Notes: a model not told the origin generated them from the sequence alone. Shown: positions 36,736 through 45,745, numbered from the stretch's first letter. The stretch is 64,000 bases of DNA from Sphingobacterium nematocida (GCF_900168125.1 NZ_FUZF01000003.1:310001-374000); one strand, 5' to 3'. Translations and numbers: made by a program.

Positions 36736-37236
36736 ATGAGCAATAACGTATTCGATATAGATAGAAATAAGCATACAATCACTGTGACTTCCAAATATAA
36801 GGCATCCTTAGAGCTAGTTTGGGCAGCCTAGACACAATCCGCGATATTGGATAACTGGTGGGCACCACACCCTTGGAAAGTAGAAACTAAAGAAATGAAT
36901 TTTGTTCAAGATGGCAGGTGGTTATATGCTATGGTCTCGCCCGAAGGAGAGAAAATGTGGAGTTTGATCGAATATCTAGAAATATCTCCACTTCAATATT
37001 TTATTGGAGAAGATGCATTCTGTGACGAAAATGGCGCGAAAAATTATAGTCAGCACCCAGGGAGCAAATGGCACACCTCATTCGAACAAACGCAAGGAGA
37101 AACAACGGTAACCAATCTCATCAGCTTCCAATCGACAAAAGCCATGGACGATATTCTTGAAATGGGCTTTCGAGAAGGTTTTCAGATGGGATTGGGCAAT
37201 TTAGAAGAATGCCTTTCAAATTACACTACTAAATAA
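36736..37236 (+). pseudogene. AHSA1/SRPBCC-domain gene interrupted by a single TAG
   Basis: The frame opens at 36736 with MSNNVFDIDRNKHTITVTSK, continues to ASLELVWAA, and meets TAG at 36829-36831 (codon 32). It then runs on in the same frame for 134 more codons (TQSAILDNWWAPHPWK onward) to a normal stop. The AHSA1 family pattern at this point is VWxAWTxxExLxxWWAP, so the TAG replaces the conserved Trp (TGG to TAG, one base). No frameshift is needed. A re-start at the ATG at 36847 would lose the first strand and helix. It could be a real recent nonsense mutation, a sequencing error, or read-through. Confidence 0.8.
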
Positions 37237-37243
37237 ATATAAC

Positions 37244-37690
37244 ATGGCAAAGATTCATGCGTACTTAAATTTTAACGGCAATTGCGAACAAGCATTTGCT
37301 TTCTATAGAACGGTATTTAATACCGATGGTGTCGGTACTTATCGATTTGGTGATATGCCTGCTGATCCGAACTTCCCACTTGCAGAAGAAGACAAAAACA
37401 AAATAATGCATACTGCACTAATGATTAATGCTGACAGCATGCTTATGGGGTCTGATTGTATAGAACAATTTGGCCATAAGGCCGTTCCTGGGACCAACAC
37501 GTACATTATGCTGGATGTAGAATCTCCAGAAGAAGCAAAGAAACTGTATGACGCATTGGTTGTCAATGCTCAAAATGTAGAAATGCCATTAGGAGAACAA
37601 TTTTTCGCAGAACTGTATGCTTCTTTTACCGATCAGTTTGGGACATCCTGGATGATTCATTACGAAGGTAAGAGCAAAATGAGTCAATAA
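37244..37690 (+). CDS. VOC-family protein (PhnB-like)
   Basis: Glyoxalase/bleomycin-resistance-fold protein of 148 residues, PhnB/DUF1338-type 3-demethylubiquinone-methyltransferase-like group. The pattern AYLNFNGNCEQAFAFYRTVF at the start and MLMGSDCIEQFG then FGTSWMIHYEGK at the end are typical. The biochemical role is unknown; no methyltransferase domain is present despite the historic family name. Its TAA overlaps the ATG of the next VOC gene (37690), implying translational coupling. Confidence 0.85.
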   Translation: MAKIHAYLNFNGNCEQAFAFYRTVFNTDGVGTYRFGDMPADPNFPLAEEDKNKIMHTALMINADSMLMGSDCIEQFGHKAVPGTNTYIMLDVESPEEAKKLYDALVVNAQNVEMPLGEQFFAELYASFTDQFGTSWMIHYEGKSKMSQ

Positions 37691-38514
37691 TGAAAGACAA
37701 TGCTAAAATATCAATTGCTCTATGGTTTGACCAGCAGGCCAAAGAAGCAATGCATTTTTATGCGTCAATTTTCCCAAAGAGCCAAGTCCATCATAGTGAC
37801 GCTATCGTAACCGACGCGACACTTTCGGGAGTTCAGTTTACAGGAATAAATGGAGGGGCGGCTTTTAGGCCTAACCCCGCTATTTCTTTCATGGCCACTT
37901 TAGAAACGAAAGAAGAATTAGATACGATTTGGGAAAGACTGCTCCCCGAGGGCAAGGTACTTATGGCGCTAGACAAATATCCGTGGAGCGATCATTACGG
38001 TTGGTTAGAAGACAAATATGGTGTTAGTTGGCAGCTTTATCTAGGTGATTTAAATGGCGTAAACGGACAGCAAATAGTCCCAACCTTGTTATTCACGCAA
38101 GAACAAAACGGCAAGTGTGAAGAAGCTATAGAATTCTATGAATCGGTATTCCCGATATTTCACAAGTTTGGAATATTAAGACACCAAGACGGAGAACTAT
38201 CTGGTAAAGTACAACATACTCAATTCTCGGCAAATAACTTCCTGTTGATGGCAATGGATGGAGGACTGACGCACAATTTTTCTTTCAATGAAGGCGTATC
38301 TCTGGTCGTGCACTGCGACAATCAAGAGGATATCGACTACTATTGGAATGCATTTACGCAGCAAGGAAAAGAAAGCATGTGTGGATGGTGCAAAGATCCA
38401 TATGGCGTTAGTTGGCAGGTTATCCCAAAAGGAATAGAAAAAATGCTACAAAACCCAAGTGCTACAACAGCACTTATGAAAATGAAAAAAATAATAATTA
38501 ACGAATTAAACTAA
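37690..38514 (+). CDS. Two-domain VOC-family protein (PhnB-like tandem)
   Basis: A 274-residue protein made of two PhnB-like VOC modules. The first covers about 1-125 (ISIALWFDQQAKEAMHFYAS ... DKYGVSWQLYLGDL) and the second about 130-260 (QIVPTLLFTQEQNGKCEEAI ... DPYGVSWQVIPKG). The duplicate closing motif YGVSWQ marks the internal repeat. Function unknown. It overlaps the upstream VOC gene by one base, so the pair may be expressed as a unit. Confidence 0.85.
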   Translation: MKDNAKISIALWFDQQAKEAMHFYASIFPKSQVHHSDAIVTDATLSGVQFTGINGGAAFRPNPAISFMATLETKEELDTIWERLLPEGKVLMALDKYPWSDHYGWLEDKYGVSWQLYLGDLNGVNGQQIVPTLLFTQEQNGKCEEAIEFYESVFPIFHKFGILRHQDGELSGKVQHTQFSANNFLLMAMDGGLTHNFSFNEGVSLVVHCDNQEDIDYYWNAFTQQGKESMCGWCKDPYGVSWQVIPKGIEKMLQNPSATTALMKMKKIIINELN

Positions 38515-38566
38515 TCACCAACCATACGCCCTCTCGTAATAAAAGGGCGAACAAAACCATTGACAT

Positions 38567-39085
38567 ATGAAGTTTTTAAAGTATTTTCTATTCACAATAC
38601 TTGGACTGGTAGCCATCATTCTGATTGTTGCGGCTGTAATGCCTAAGGATTTTCACGCAGGCAGCGAAATCGTAATCAACAAACCCCACTTAGAGGTCTT
38701 TGACTATGTAAAGCAAATAAAAAATCAAGGCAACTACGACAACTGGTCCAAACAAGACCCACAAATACAAAAAGAATATACAGGCACTGATGCCACAGTA
38801 GGTTTTACTTATAACTGGAAAAGCAAAAAAGTAGGCGATGGCAAACAGATTATCACCAAAATAGACGAAGGAAAACGAGTAGAAATGGATTTATTTTTCA
38901 ACGGCTCTGACCAAGCAAACAAATCTTTTATTCAGGTGGACTCTATAGCTCCAAACCAAAGCCAGGTCAAATGGGCTATAGACGGAAAGATGCCTTATCC
39001 TTTTAACTTAATGACCCTTTGCTATGATATGAACAAAGATTTTGACGAAGGATTAAAAAACCTGAAAGCAATTCTAGAAAAATAA
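38567..39085 (+). CDS. SRPBCC-family protein with N-terminal membrane anchor
   Basis: A 172-residue protein with one N-terminal helix (YFLFTILGLVAIILIVAAVM) followed by a START/polyketide-cyclase-like ligand-binding fold (SEIVINKPHLEVFDYVKQIK ... FIQVDSIAPNQSQVKWAIDG). The helix-grip fold suggests binding of a hydrophobic ligand; none can be named. It is the last gene of the 36.3-39.1 kb cluster. Confidence 0.8.
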   Translation: MKFLKYFLFTILGLVAIILIVAAVMPKDFHAGSEIVINKPHLEVFDYVKQIKNQGNYDNWSKQDPQIQKEYTGTDATVGFTYNWKSKKVGDGKQIITKIDEGKRVEMDLFFNGSDQANKSFIQVDSIAPNQSQVKWAIDGKMPYPFNLMTLCYDMNKDFDEGLKNLKAILEK

Positions 39086-39099
39086 ATCGCATCTTTTCA

Positions 39100-39126
39100 A
39101 ACTGTTCCCTACTTAATAGGGACAGT
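39100..39126. terminator. Bidirectional terminator between SRPBCC and HopJ genes
   Basis: AACTGTTCCCTA pairs with TAGGGACAGTT with one bulged T; the loop is about 4 nt. It lies between convergent genes. Confidence 0.6.
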
Positions 39127-39128
39127 TA

Positions 39129-39461
39129 CTATTTACTGGTCAATACTTCGCGTTCAAAACTAACGCCAGACCATCCATGCTTTAAAAATTGTCGTATATT
39201 TTGATGATCTGATCCTTCTGGATTATTTAATACCGATTGAAAATGTTCTCCAAAAAGACGCAATGTCTCCTCCTCCGTCAGCTTATTTAGATAAGCCGCA
39301 TAAAGTACCCGGGCACTTCCTTGATTTTCATTTTCAGCATTATACTGATCGCCATTTTTAAAAGCAGATGCTGAATAAGTATAACCATTAGCGATAACCT
39401 CCAGTACATCATTAAACTGAATGTCTTTCGTCAGTAGTTCCAATAATTGAATATCTTTCAT
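39129..39461 (-). CDS. HopJ type III effector family protein
   Basis: A 110-residue protein matching the HopJ family: YTYSASAFKNGDQYN, NQGSARVLYAAYL, LRLFGEHFQSVL and SDHQNIRQFLKHGWSG are its conserved blocks in order. The family name comes from a Pseudomonas protein reported as a secreted effector, but it is widespread in free-living bacteria without type III secretion. No secretion genes are nearby. A housekeeping role is therefore likelier. Function unknown. Confidence 0.85.
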   Translation of the reverse strand: MKDIQLLELLTKDIQFNDVLEVIANGYTYSASAFKNGDQYNAENENQGSARVLYAAYLNKLTEEETLRLFGEHFQSVLNNPEGSDHQNIRQFLKHGWSGVSFEREVLTSK

Positions 39462-39518
39462 AGTACAAACTTACAAAAAACCGCTTTTTCGTGCAATAGC
39501 GAGAGTCCTGCGACCGCG

Positions 39519-39575
39519 AAGCACAAACACACATGAGTTCCCATCCCGACCAGTCGGGACAAGTCAATGGCCTTT
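39519..39575. repeat. Palindromic dispersed repeat, copy 1 (upstream of the NlpE-like gene)
   Basis: The sequence gcgaagcacaaacacacatg is followed by the near-palindrome TCCCGAC-CAGTCGGGA at 39544-39559, then acaagtcaatg. The same arrangement occurs at 52560-52614. Both lie before a gene for a secreted or lipid-anchored protein. Confidence 0.6.
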
Positions 39576-39692
39576 AAAAAACATATTATACACGTATGAA
39601 AAGAATATAAAGAGTAACTTTTGTAAGTTTACCAAAACAATAGGGAATCAAAACGGTTTCTTATGGTAAAGCACATTACAAAAATTTTAGAT

Positions 39693-40169
39693 ATGAACAA
39701 ATCACTTACTACGATTGCGCTATGTTCAATTTTGGCTGTGACAGCCTGTAACTCGAACAGTTCAAAAAACACACAACAACAAGATTCGACAGGACATCAT
39801 CACAATCACAACGATGGCCACAATCACGCTCATCCAGACGAACACACCTCCCAAAATTCTGTTGACTGGATGGGAACATACAAAGGCACCGTTCCTTGTG
39901 CAGATTGCCCAGGAATCGAAACCGAAGTTAAACTATATCAAGATGAAACATTTTCCTACAAGGCTACTTATCAAGACCGTAACCTCACAGTCGCAGATAC
40001 TGGTAAATTTATGTGGCACGACAATGGAAGTGTTGTACACTTAAAAGGAAAAGATACAGACACCAAATACAAAGTAGGAGAAAATATCCTCATACAACTC
40101 GATACAGAAGGAAAGGAGATAACCGGTACACTAGCTGAAAATTATAAGCTTAAAAAAGCACAACAATAG
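39693..40169 (+). CDS. NlpE-like copper-resistance lipoprotein
   Basis: A 158-residue lipoprotein (MNKSLTTIALCSILAVTACN, Cys19 lipobox) with a His/Asp-rich linker (HHHNHNDGHNHAHPDEH), likely metal-binding, and an NlpE N-terminal domain. That domain contains TVPCADCPGIETEVKLY (Cys69/Cys72) and TYKATYQ-type strands. NlpE senses surface attachment and copper stress in Enterobacteria via Cpx, but that pathway is not expected here. The start is taken at 39693; the upstream Met at 39663 adds ten residues before the signal peptide. Confidence 0.82.
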   Translation: MNKSLTTIALCSILAVTACNSNSSKNTQQQDSTGHHHNHNDGHNHAHPDEHTSQNSVDWMGTYKGTVPCADCPGIETEVKLYQDETFSYKATYQDRNLTVADTGKFMWHDNGSVVHLKGKDTDTKYKVGENILIQLDTEGKEITGTLAENYKLKKAQQ

Positions 40170-40172
40170 TAC

Positions 40173-41096
40173 TTAAGAAGTCCATTCCCATTTTAAGTTC
40201 ACGGCTACAGCCAGATGATCCGACAGTGGAAGACGACTATCGTCTTTAAAAACAGTACTATCGATATCATAAAAAGTAGGCTTGAACTTAAAATGGGTAC
40301 TATTTCGAAACATAATCTTATCCAGACTTTCGGTCTTATTTGTCAAACTCAACATGTCCTTTGCTACAAAATCTGGATCCAGTAAAGGAAAGCTTTCTCC
40401 GTTCATCAGACTAACCCATACATCCTTCAGATCAGTCTTCTTCAGAAAATCAAACAGATTATCCAATCCATGAGCATAATGAGCATTAAAGTCCCCCATC
40501 ACCAATAATGGACGTTCAGCAGAATGATCATATATGTATTGCGCCAACTGATCTAAATTCTTACGACGGGCCTGGGCGGACCGAACAGTGTCATGGGCAT
40601 TTGCATGAAGATTATAGACATCAATTGTCACCTTTTTGGAAAGCTGAATCTGACTATAGCTAAACCCTTTAGGTGTCAAACAATCTGAGCCACTACAAGA
40701 CGTCCAAGGAATACGTCTGTATTCTACAATGGGAAATCGAGACAATGTGCTCAATCCATCCCCAAAAGGCACTCTCCCCTTATGTAAAGTCTTATATCTA
40801 TGCGTACTAGTGCCATACAAAGAGGCATTATAATTGAAATCCTCCTGCAAATTCACAATATCGTATGAATTCAAATATTTACCGATCAAAGCTATGCTTG
40901 TTCGACGGGGAGTGCTTGCGCTAGAAATTCGTTGAGGCAATCCAGCGATATTATAAGTCAGTACCCGCAACTCACCGTTCTTAAAATCATCTAAATCAAG
41001 GAGAGGCTGCTTGACACTAATTAATATCTTCTTGGCATTCTTGAATTTTAAGAAAAACAGGAGCAGTAAAACAAGAAAACTATAGAAATATACCAT
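40173..41096 (-). CDS. Endonuclease/exonuclease/phosphatase-family protein A
   Basis: A 307-residue DNase I-fold metal-dependent phosphoesterase with an N-terminal membrane helix (YFYSFLVLLLLFFLKFK). Motifs seen are TYNIAGLPQR at the fold start, VNLQEDFNYN (metal Glu), LLVMGDFNAHY (metal Asp/Asn) and LPLSDHLAVAV (catalytic Asp-His). It is a paralogue of the next gene upstream. Substrate could be a nucleic acid, sphingomyelin-type phospholipid or inositol phosphate; sequence cannot separate these. Confidence 0.83.
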   Translation of the reverse strand: MVYFYSFLVLLLLFFLKFKNAKKILISVKQPLLDLDDFKNGELRVLTYNIAGLPQRISSASTPRRTSIALIGKYLNSYDIVNLQEDFNYNASLYGTSTHRYKTLHKGRVPFGDGLSTLSRFPIVEYRRIPWTSCSGSDCLTPKGFSYSQIQLSKKVTIDVYNLHANAHDTVRSAQARRKNLDQLAQYIYDHSAERPLLVMGDFNAHYAHGLDNLFDFLKKTDLKDVWVSLMNGESFPLLDPDFVAKDMLSLTNKTESLDKIMFRNSTHFKFKPTFYDIDSTVFKDDSRLPLSDHLAVAVNLKWEWTS

Positions 41097-41162
41097 CCAA
41101 ATAATACATGACTTCCTCTGATAATCACAAATTTAGTATTCCTAATGGAATTCCGTAAAATT

Positions 41163-42146
41163 TTATTGTGTGCTATTGCGTATTTCCCAAGAGATCCTTA
41201 GAGATACAGCGCAGTGATCAGACAGTTGCTCCCCAAACTCATTTTCAAAAAGCGTCCGTTCTACTTTATAGGTACTTGGGGTTAATACTATATGCTCACT
41301 ATTCCTAAAATAAATCTTATCAATGCTTTCGCACTGATCTGTGACACTAAGAGCGTGCTTCGCGCTGAAATCTCTTTCAATCTCTGGAAACTCACCTTTA
41401 TTCTGCAGCAGTACCCAACTATCAACAACATCCACATGCTCTTGAAAATCCCTTATCCATTCTCTTTCAAAAGAATAATGGGCATTAAAATCTCCCATAA
41501 GCAAAATCGACTGCCCATCAGAATGTTCTCTAATAAACGAAGCCAGTTGTTGAAGATTATGTTTTCTAGCAATAGTAGCCTTGAGATCATCTTGTGCCGT
41601 AGCATGCACGTTATAGACATCCAAAAAGACATTTCCAGCCAATTGAACTCTTGCATAGGAAAACCCCTTAGGAGTTAAGCAATCCGCGCCGTTACAATCC
41701 CCCCAGGCAACTCGCTCAAACCTAGTAATCGGATACTTAGACAGCGTGCTTAAACCATCACCAAAAGGTACTCCTCCCATATTTGCGGTACGATAAGGAT
41801 GCATATTATCCGCATAAAGAAACTTATTATAATTGAAGTCTTCCTGGACATTCACCAGATCAAAACTATTGATTCTCTTTCCGATCATTTGAATGCTGGA
41901 TTCACGAGGTGTCTTGGCACTAGATAGCAACTCGGGAAGTCCGGCTATATTATACGTCAGAATAGTCATCTCTCCACTGTTAACGACTGGAAGTGCAGAA
42001 ACAATAGGTTCAAAGGTCCTTTGTTGCGCTCCGCCCTCTGTTCTGAAAGCCAGTAGCAACCATGCTAGACCACATACAAGCGATAGAATTAAAATCCTGA
42101 TATTCCATTGCTTTCGATTTCTTTCATAAGATAAATACAACAACAT
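41163..42146 (-). CDS. Endonuclease/exonuclease/phosphatase-family protein B
   Basis: A 327-residue paralogue of the neighbouring gene, with the same layout: membrane anchor (IRILILSLVCGLAWLLLAF), TYNIAGLPELLSSAKTPRES, VNVQEDFNYN, PFGDGLSTLSKYP, ILLMGDFNAHY and QLSDHCAVSL. Both proteins keep every metal and catalytic residue, so neither looks inactive. The tandem arrangement (66-bp gap) suggests duplication; divergence is high enough that it is old. Expected to face the periplasm or outside. Confidence 0.83.
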   Translation of the reverse strand: MLLYLSYERNRKQWNIRILILSLVCGLAWLLLAFRTEGGAQQRTFEPIVSALPVVNSGEMTILTYNIAGLPELLSSAKTPRESSIQMIGKRINSFDLVNVQEDFNYNKFLYADNMHPYRTANMGGVPFGDGLSTLSKYPITRFERVAWGDCNGADCLTPKGFSYARVQLAGNVFLDVYNVHATAQDDLKATIARKHNLQQLASFIREHSDGQSILLMGDFNAHYSFEREWIRDFQEHVDVVDSWVLLQNKGEFPEIERDFSAKHALSVTDQCESIDKIYFRNSEHIVLTPSTYKVERTLFENEFGEQLSDHCAVSLRISWEIRNSTQ

Positions 42147-42344
42147 AGCTATTGATTCTGATCTAATACAAAATTAGACCCCTCATGTAAACTCAACTTG
42201 ACTTCAATATTATTTATGCGTATGCTGTGTATGCACAAAATATGAAGAGAAAAGAATTTAATCACAAATTCTTCACAGAATCTTAACCGCAACTTATCCT
42301 TAACATCATGCATGAGCAATATTTTTACGGGTAAAGTTTAAGAG

Positions 42345-43520
42345 ATGAGAAAAGTAGCCTTCTTTACTGAAATATTGATAGCAGATTTTGATGGTGCTTC
42401 ACGCACCATGTTCCAGCTAATAGACCGTATTGACAATACCGAATTCGATTATTTCTTTATCTATGGCAATGGGCCGGAACAATTCCGCAATTTTAAATCG
42501 TACAAGGTACCTTCTTTCAGAATTCCCGTTAATGAAGATTACTGCTTAGCAATCCCACACTTAATAAAGGCGAAGCTTGAATCGGCCCTGGATAAATTTG
42601 GTCCAGATACCATCCATATAGCTACCCCCTCATTGTTAGGCTTTTTTGCACTCAACTACGCAAAAAAGCGAGGTATCCCTGTATTAACCATTTATCATAC
42701 ACATTTCATATCCTATATAGATTACTATTTCAGGAATATGACCTCATTGGTAAAACCAACCCAACACTGGATAAAGAAGGCAATGCTCAGCTTCTATAAC
42801 CGCTGTGGAATAACCTACGTACCTACCCAATCCATTGCTACCGAACTTTCCAATATCGGAATTGACCATCAAAAAATAAAGATTTGGCCCCGTGGTATTG
42901 ATTGTAATCTCTTTAACCCATCCAAGAGCGACAAAGCGTACCTGAGGAGTATCACAGGAAATACCAACCCCAATATATTATTTGTAAGCCGCCTCGTCTG
43001 GGAAAAGAACATAAAGACACTAATTGAGATCTATCACACTTTAGAAGAATCCGGGGGTGGGTATAATTTAATTATCGCAGGAGAAGGAACTGCCAAATCC
43101 ATCGCCATGCAAGAAATGCCAAAAGCTCATTTTCTAGGCAAGCAGAATCATGAACAGCTTTCCAAATTATATGCGTCGGCAGATGCATTTGTATTTACCT
43201 CCACATCGGAGACCTACGGAAATGTTGTCGTTGAGGCAATGGCTTCTGGCCTGCCCTGTGTCATTGCTAACGGCGGCGGTTCTGCCTCCCTGATCATACA
43301 CGGTATATCGGGATATAAATGCGCTCCCGAAAGTGCACAAGAATATGTTTACTTTCTAGAAAAGATCATCAACAACTCCACTTTGCGACAAAGATTCATA
43401 AGAGAAGGCCTTGAATTCGTATCGCAGCTCGACTGGAACAAATTATCCCACCAATATTTTCTAGATGTACAACAATTAGGTCTCAAAAGCAATACCTCTG
43501 GTTTGGCATGGGCAAACTAA
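42345..43520 (+). CDS. GT4-family glycosyltransferase A
   Basis: A 391-residue GT-B fold transferase. The C-terminal donor domain has FVSRLVWEKNIKTLIEIYHT and the Glu-x7-Glu retaining motif Glu289/Glu297 (SETYGNVVVEAMASGLP). The N-terminal domain has YHTHFISY and GIDCNLFNPS typical of glycolipid mannosyl/sulfoquinovosyl-type enzymes (MgtA/SqdX-like). It overlaps the next gene by 13 bp. Acceptor probably a membrane lipid, by family resemblance and by the membrane protein encoded next; this is inference. Confidence 0.87.
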   Translation: MRKVAFFTEILIADFDGASRTMFQLIDRIDNTEFDYFFIYGNGPEQFRNFKSYKVPSFRIPVNEDYCLAIPHLIKAKLESALDKFGPDTIHIATPSLLGFFALNYAKKRGIPVLTIYHTHFISYIDYYFRNMTSLVKPTQHWIKKAMLSFYNRCGITYVPTQSIATELSNIGIDHQKIKIWPRGIDCNLFNPSKSDKAYLRSITGNTNPNILFVSRLVWEKNIKTLIEIYHTLEESGGGYNLIIAGEGTAKSIAMQEMPKAHFLGKQNHEQLSKLYASADAFVFTSTSETYGNVVVEAMASGLPCVIANGGGSASLIIHGISGYKCAPESAQEYVYFLEKIINNSTLRQRFIREGLEFVSQLDWNKLSHQYFLDVQQLGLKSNTSGLAWAN

Positions 43521-44509
43521 ATACCTGGCTAAAATTCAGCAAGATTGCTTTAGTAATAATCGCTCTCCTATCTATAGTTCTATTTGTAATAAATACGGAT
43601 TACAACACCTTGATAAACGAAATTAATAGGGTGGGTTTTAAATTTACTTATATTCTATTCTTGACATTTACAGCCTATCTATTGGGTACACTGGGCTGGC
43701 AAGTATGCATGGGTGACAAAAAGAAAAATATCAGTTTATTTCAGTTATTTATTATTCGACAGATTGGTGAAACGTTAGCACTGTTCAATCCAACCAGTGT
43801 CGTAGCGGGCGATCTATTAAAAGCGAAACTCCTCAATGCCTATCAGATAGATTCCGAGACAGCCCTTAAATCAGTTACAGTTTCTAGAATAACTGCTACA
43901 CTATCACAGCTGATGTTATTCATTATTGCAATGCTGTGGCTACTTCTTAGCCAGCGTCAAGATATATTCTCTATAGAAGTAAAATCGCTGATCGTGGGAT
44001 CAATAGGGATATTACTCCTCATCAAACTCGCTTTACTTATCTGGTTGGCAAAACCGCTAAAAGAAAAACCAACAGTACAGAAAAACTCGACTTGGAATAG
44101 ATTAAAGTCTTCCATAATTGCGACCCTTTATAACACAAAAATATGCTTTCAGCAAGAAAAAAAACTATTCTGGTACTCCTACCTATTCTTTGTTTTACAT
44201 TGGATTGTCGGAAGCCTAGAGTTTTACTTTCTACTTTCGTTCATGGGAATTTCTATACAACCTATGCACGGCCTAGTTCTCGATATGTCGGTTATCATTA
44301 TCAAAAGTATGGGGGCCGCTATCCCAGGGCAGATTGGAATTGAAGAACTTGCTAATAAAATAACGTTAACAATAATTGGTATTCAAGGAGCTACCGTATG
44401 GATTTCGATTTCTATACTTCGACGTCTAAGACAATTGACCTGGATTGCAGTCGGTATTCTGATGACTATTTTTCATAAAAAAGAGATAAAGCATGCAACA
44501 GCGCTCTGA
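43508..44509 (+). CDS. LPG-synthase-TM-like integral membrane protein (UPF0104 group)
   Basis: A 333-residue protein with about eight transmembrane helices, matching the lysylphosphatidylglycerol-synthase transmembrane family without the aminoacyl-transferase domain (RQIGETLALFNPTSVVAGDLLKAKLL; SMGAAIPGQIGIEEL). Related stand-alone proteins often accompany glycosyltransferases and are proposed to translocate glycolipids. It overlaps the upstream GT by 13 bp and the downstream GT by 17 bp, a tight translationally coupled trio. Flippase function is a hypothesis. Confidence 0.82.
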   Translation: MGKLNTWLKFSKIALVIIALLSIVLFVINTDYNTLINEINRVGFKFTYILFLTFTAYLLGTLGWQVCMGDKKKNISLFQLFIIRQIGETLALFNPTSVVAGDLLKAKLLNAYQIDSETALKSVTVSRITATLSQLMLFIIAMLWLLLSQRQDIFSIEVKSLIVGSIGILLLIKLALLIWLAKPLKEKPTVQKNSTWNRLKSSIIATLYNTKICFQQEKKLFWYSYLFFVLHWIVGSLEFYFLLSFMGISIQPMHGLVLDMSVIIIKSMGAAIPGQIGIEELANKITLTIIGIQGATVWISISILRRLRQLTWIAVGILMTIFHKKEIKHATAL

Positions 44510-45668
44510 TATTGAGGTATTATTTATAAGCCACAAATCTCCACCCGCAACAGGTGGAATGGAAAAACAAAGCTACGAATTAATCAACGGCACGGCCCTA
44601 TACCTCAAAATACACACGCTTGTGTACGATCATAAGGAACCCCTATGGTTATTCTTCTTCAAATTAAACGCTCGAATAATAAAACTCCTGAAAGTAAATC
44701 CTGAGATTCAGGTCCTACACTTCAACGATGGACTAATTGCATCATTTGCAACCTTTCACAAAGGGTACGAGCATGTAAAAAAAACCGCAACACTGCACGG
44801 TTTAGATGTAGTCTATCCACTGTCTTACTTCCAGAAAAAGATCATCCCTCGTTTTAACAACTTCGACGCCATCTTTGCCGTAAGTGAAGCCACGGCCCAA
44901 GCAGCATTAGACAGAGGAATAAAAGCAGAAATCATCCAGACTATTCCAAACGGTGTTGATCCAAGTCCGACGATAGATCAAGACGATGCGCAGCGCATAT
45001 ACCAAAGACACCCTGGATTACAGCAAGAAAAAAAATACTTTATCACACTTGGCCGTCCCGTAAAACGCAAAGGATTTTCTTGGCTAATCCAACACGTTAT
45101 ACCACGATTGGAGGGCGATTTCCAACTCGTCATGCTAGGTCCTTATTCTCAAAAAAAAACGATAAAAGACCGTACCTTATCTCTTTTACCAAAGAAACTA
45201 CGCACACTTCTCATGCTTTTTTTAGGACATCCATCAGACCAAGAAGTTCTACAGAAGCTACTTCCAGAGCAAAGCCCCAAGGTGGTGCATCTCGGCAAAG
45301 TGTCCAACGACGATTTACAAACATTAATAAAAAGCGCTATAGCCTTTCTCATGCCCAACATAGCTGTTCCAGGGGATATGGAAGGTTTTGGACTGGTCTG
45401 TCTCGAAGCATCTATGGCAGGCAGTCTTGTCATAGCTTCTGATATAGATGGTATAAGCAGCGCTATAAAACATCATAAAAACGGCTTGCTAATTCCCTCC
45501 AAAGATGAGGCAGCTTGGACTTCAATCCTCCAAAATATAATCAATGACAGCGAATCTTTCCATAAACATATTGGTGCTTATACAGAATACACCCGATTAA
45601 ATTACGGTTGGGATAAAATGGCACGTGATTACAGCTCCGCTTTTATTGAAATTTGTCGAAAGATGTAA
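44493..45668 (+). CDS. GT4-family glycosyltransferase B
   Basis: A 391-residue GT-B transferase. It has the N-terminal PPATGGMEKQSYELI glycine loop, a donor domain with YFITLGRPVKRKGFSWLIQHV, and the Glu-x7-Glu motif Glu297/Glu305 (EGFGLVCLEASMAG). The start overlaps the membrane-protein gene. Together with the first glycosyltransferase it suggests a two-sugar addition to one lipid or carrier. Sugar specificity is not visible. Confidence 0.86.
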   Translation: MQQRSDIEVLFISHKSPPATGGMEKQSYELINGTALYLKIHTLVYDHKEPLWLFFFKLNARIIKLLKVNPEIQVLHFNDGLIASFATFHKGYEHVKKTATLHGLDVVYPLSYFQKKIIPRFNNFDAIFAVSEATAQAALDRGIKAEIIQTIPNGVDPSPTIDQDDAQRIYQRHPGLQQEKKYFITLGRPVKRKGFSWLIQHVIPRLEGDFQLVMLGPYSQKKTIKDRTLSLLPKKLRTLLMLFLGHPSDQEVLQKLLPEQSPKVVHLGKVSNDDLQTLIKSAIAFLMPNIAVPGDMEGFGLVCLEASMAGSLVIASDIDGISSAIKHHKNGLLIPSKDEAAWTSILQNIINDSESFHKHIGAYTEYTRLNYGWDKMARDYSSAFIEICRKM

Positions 45669-45745
45669 TGAATAAGGCACGTTTATTGTAAATCTATTTG
45701 AGAAGATTATTTTCATTTAAAAAAATATACGTATTTTTACTTCGC

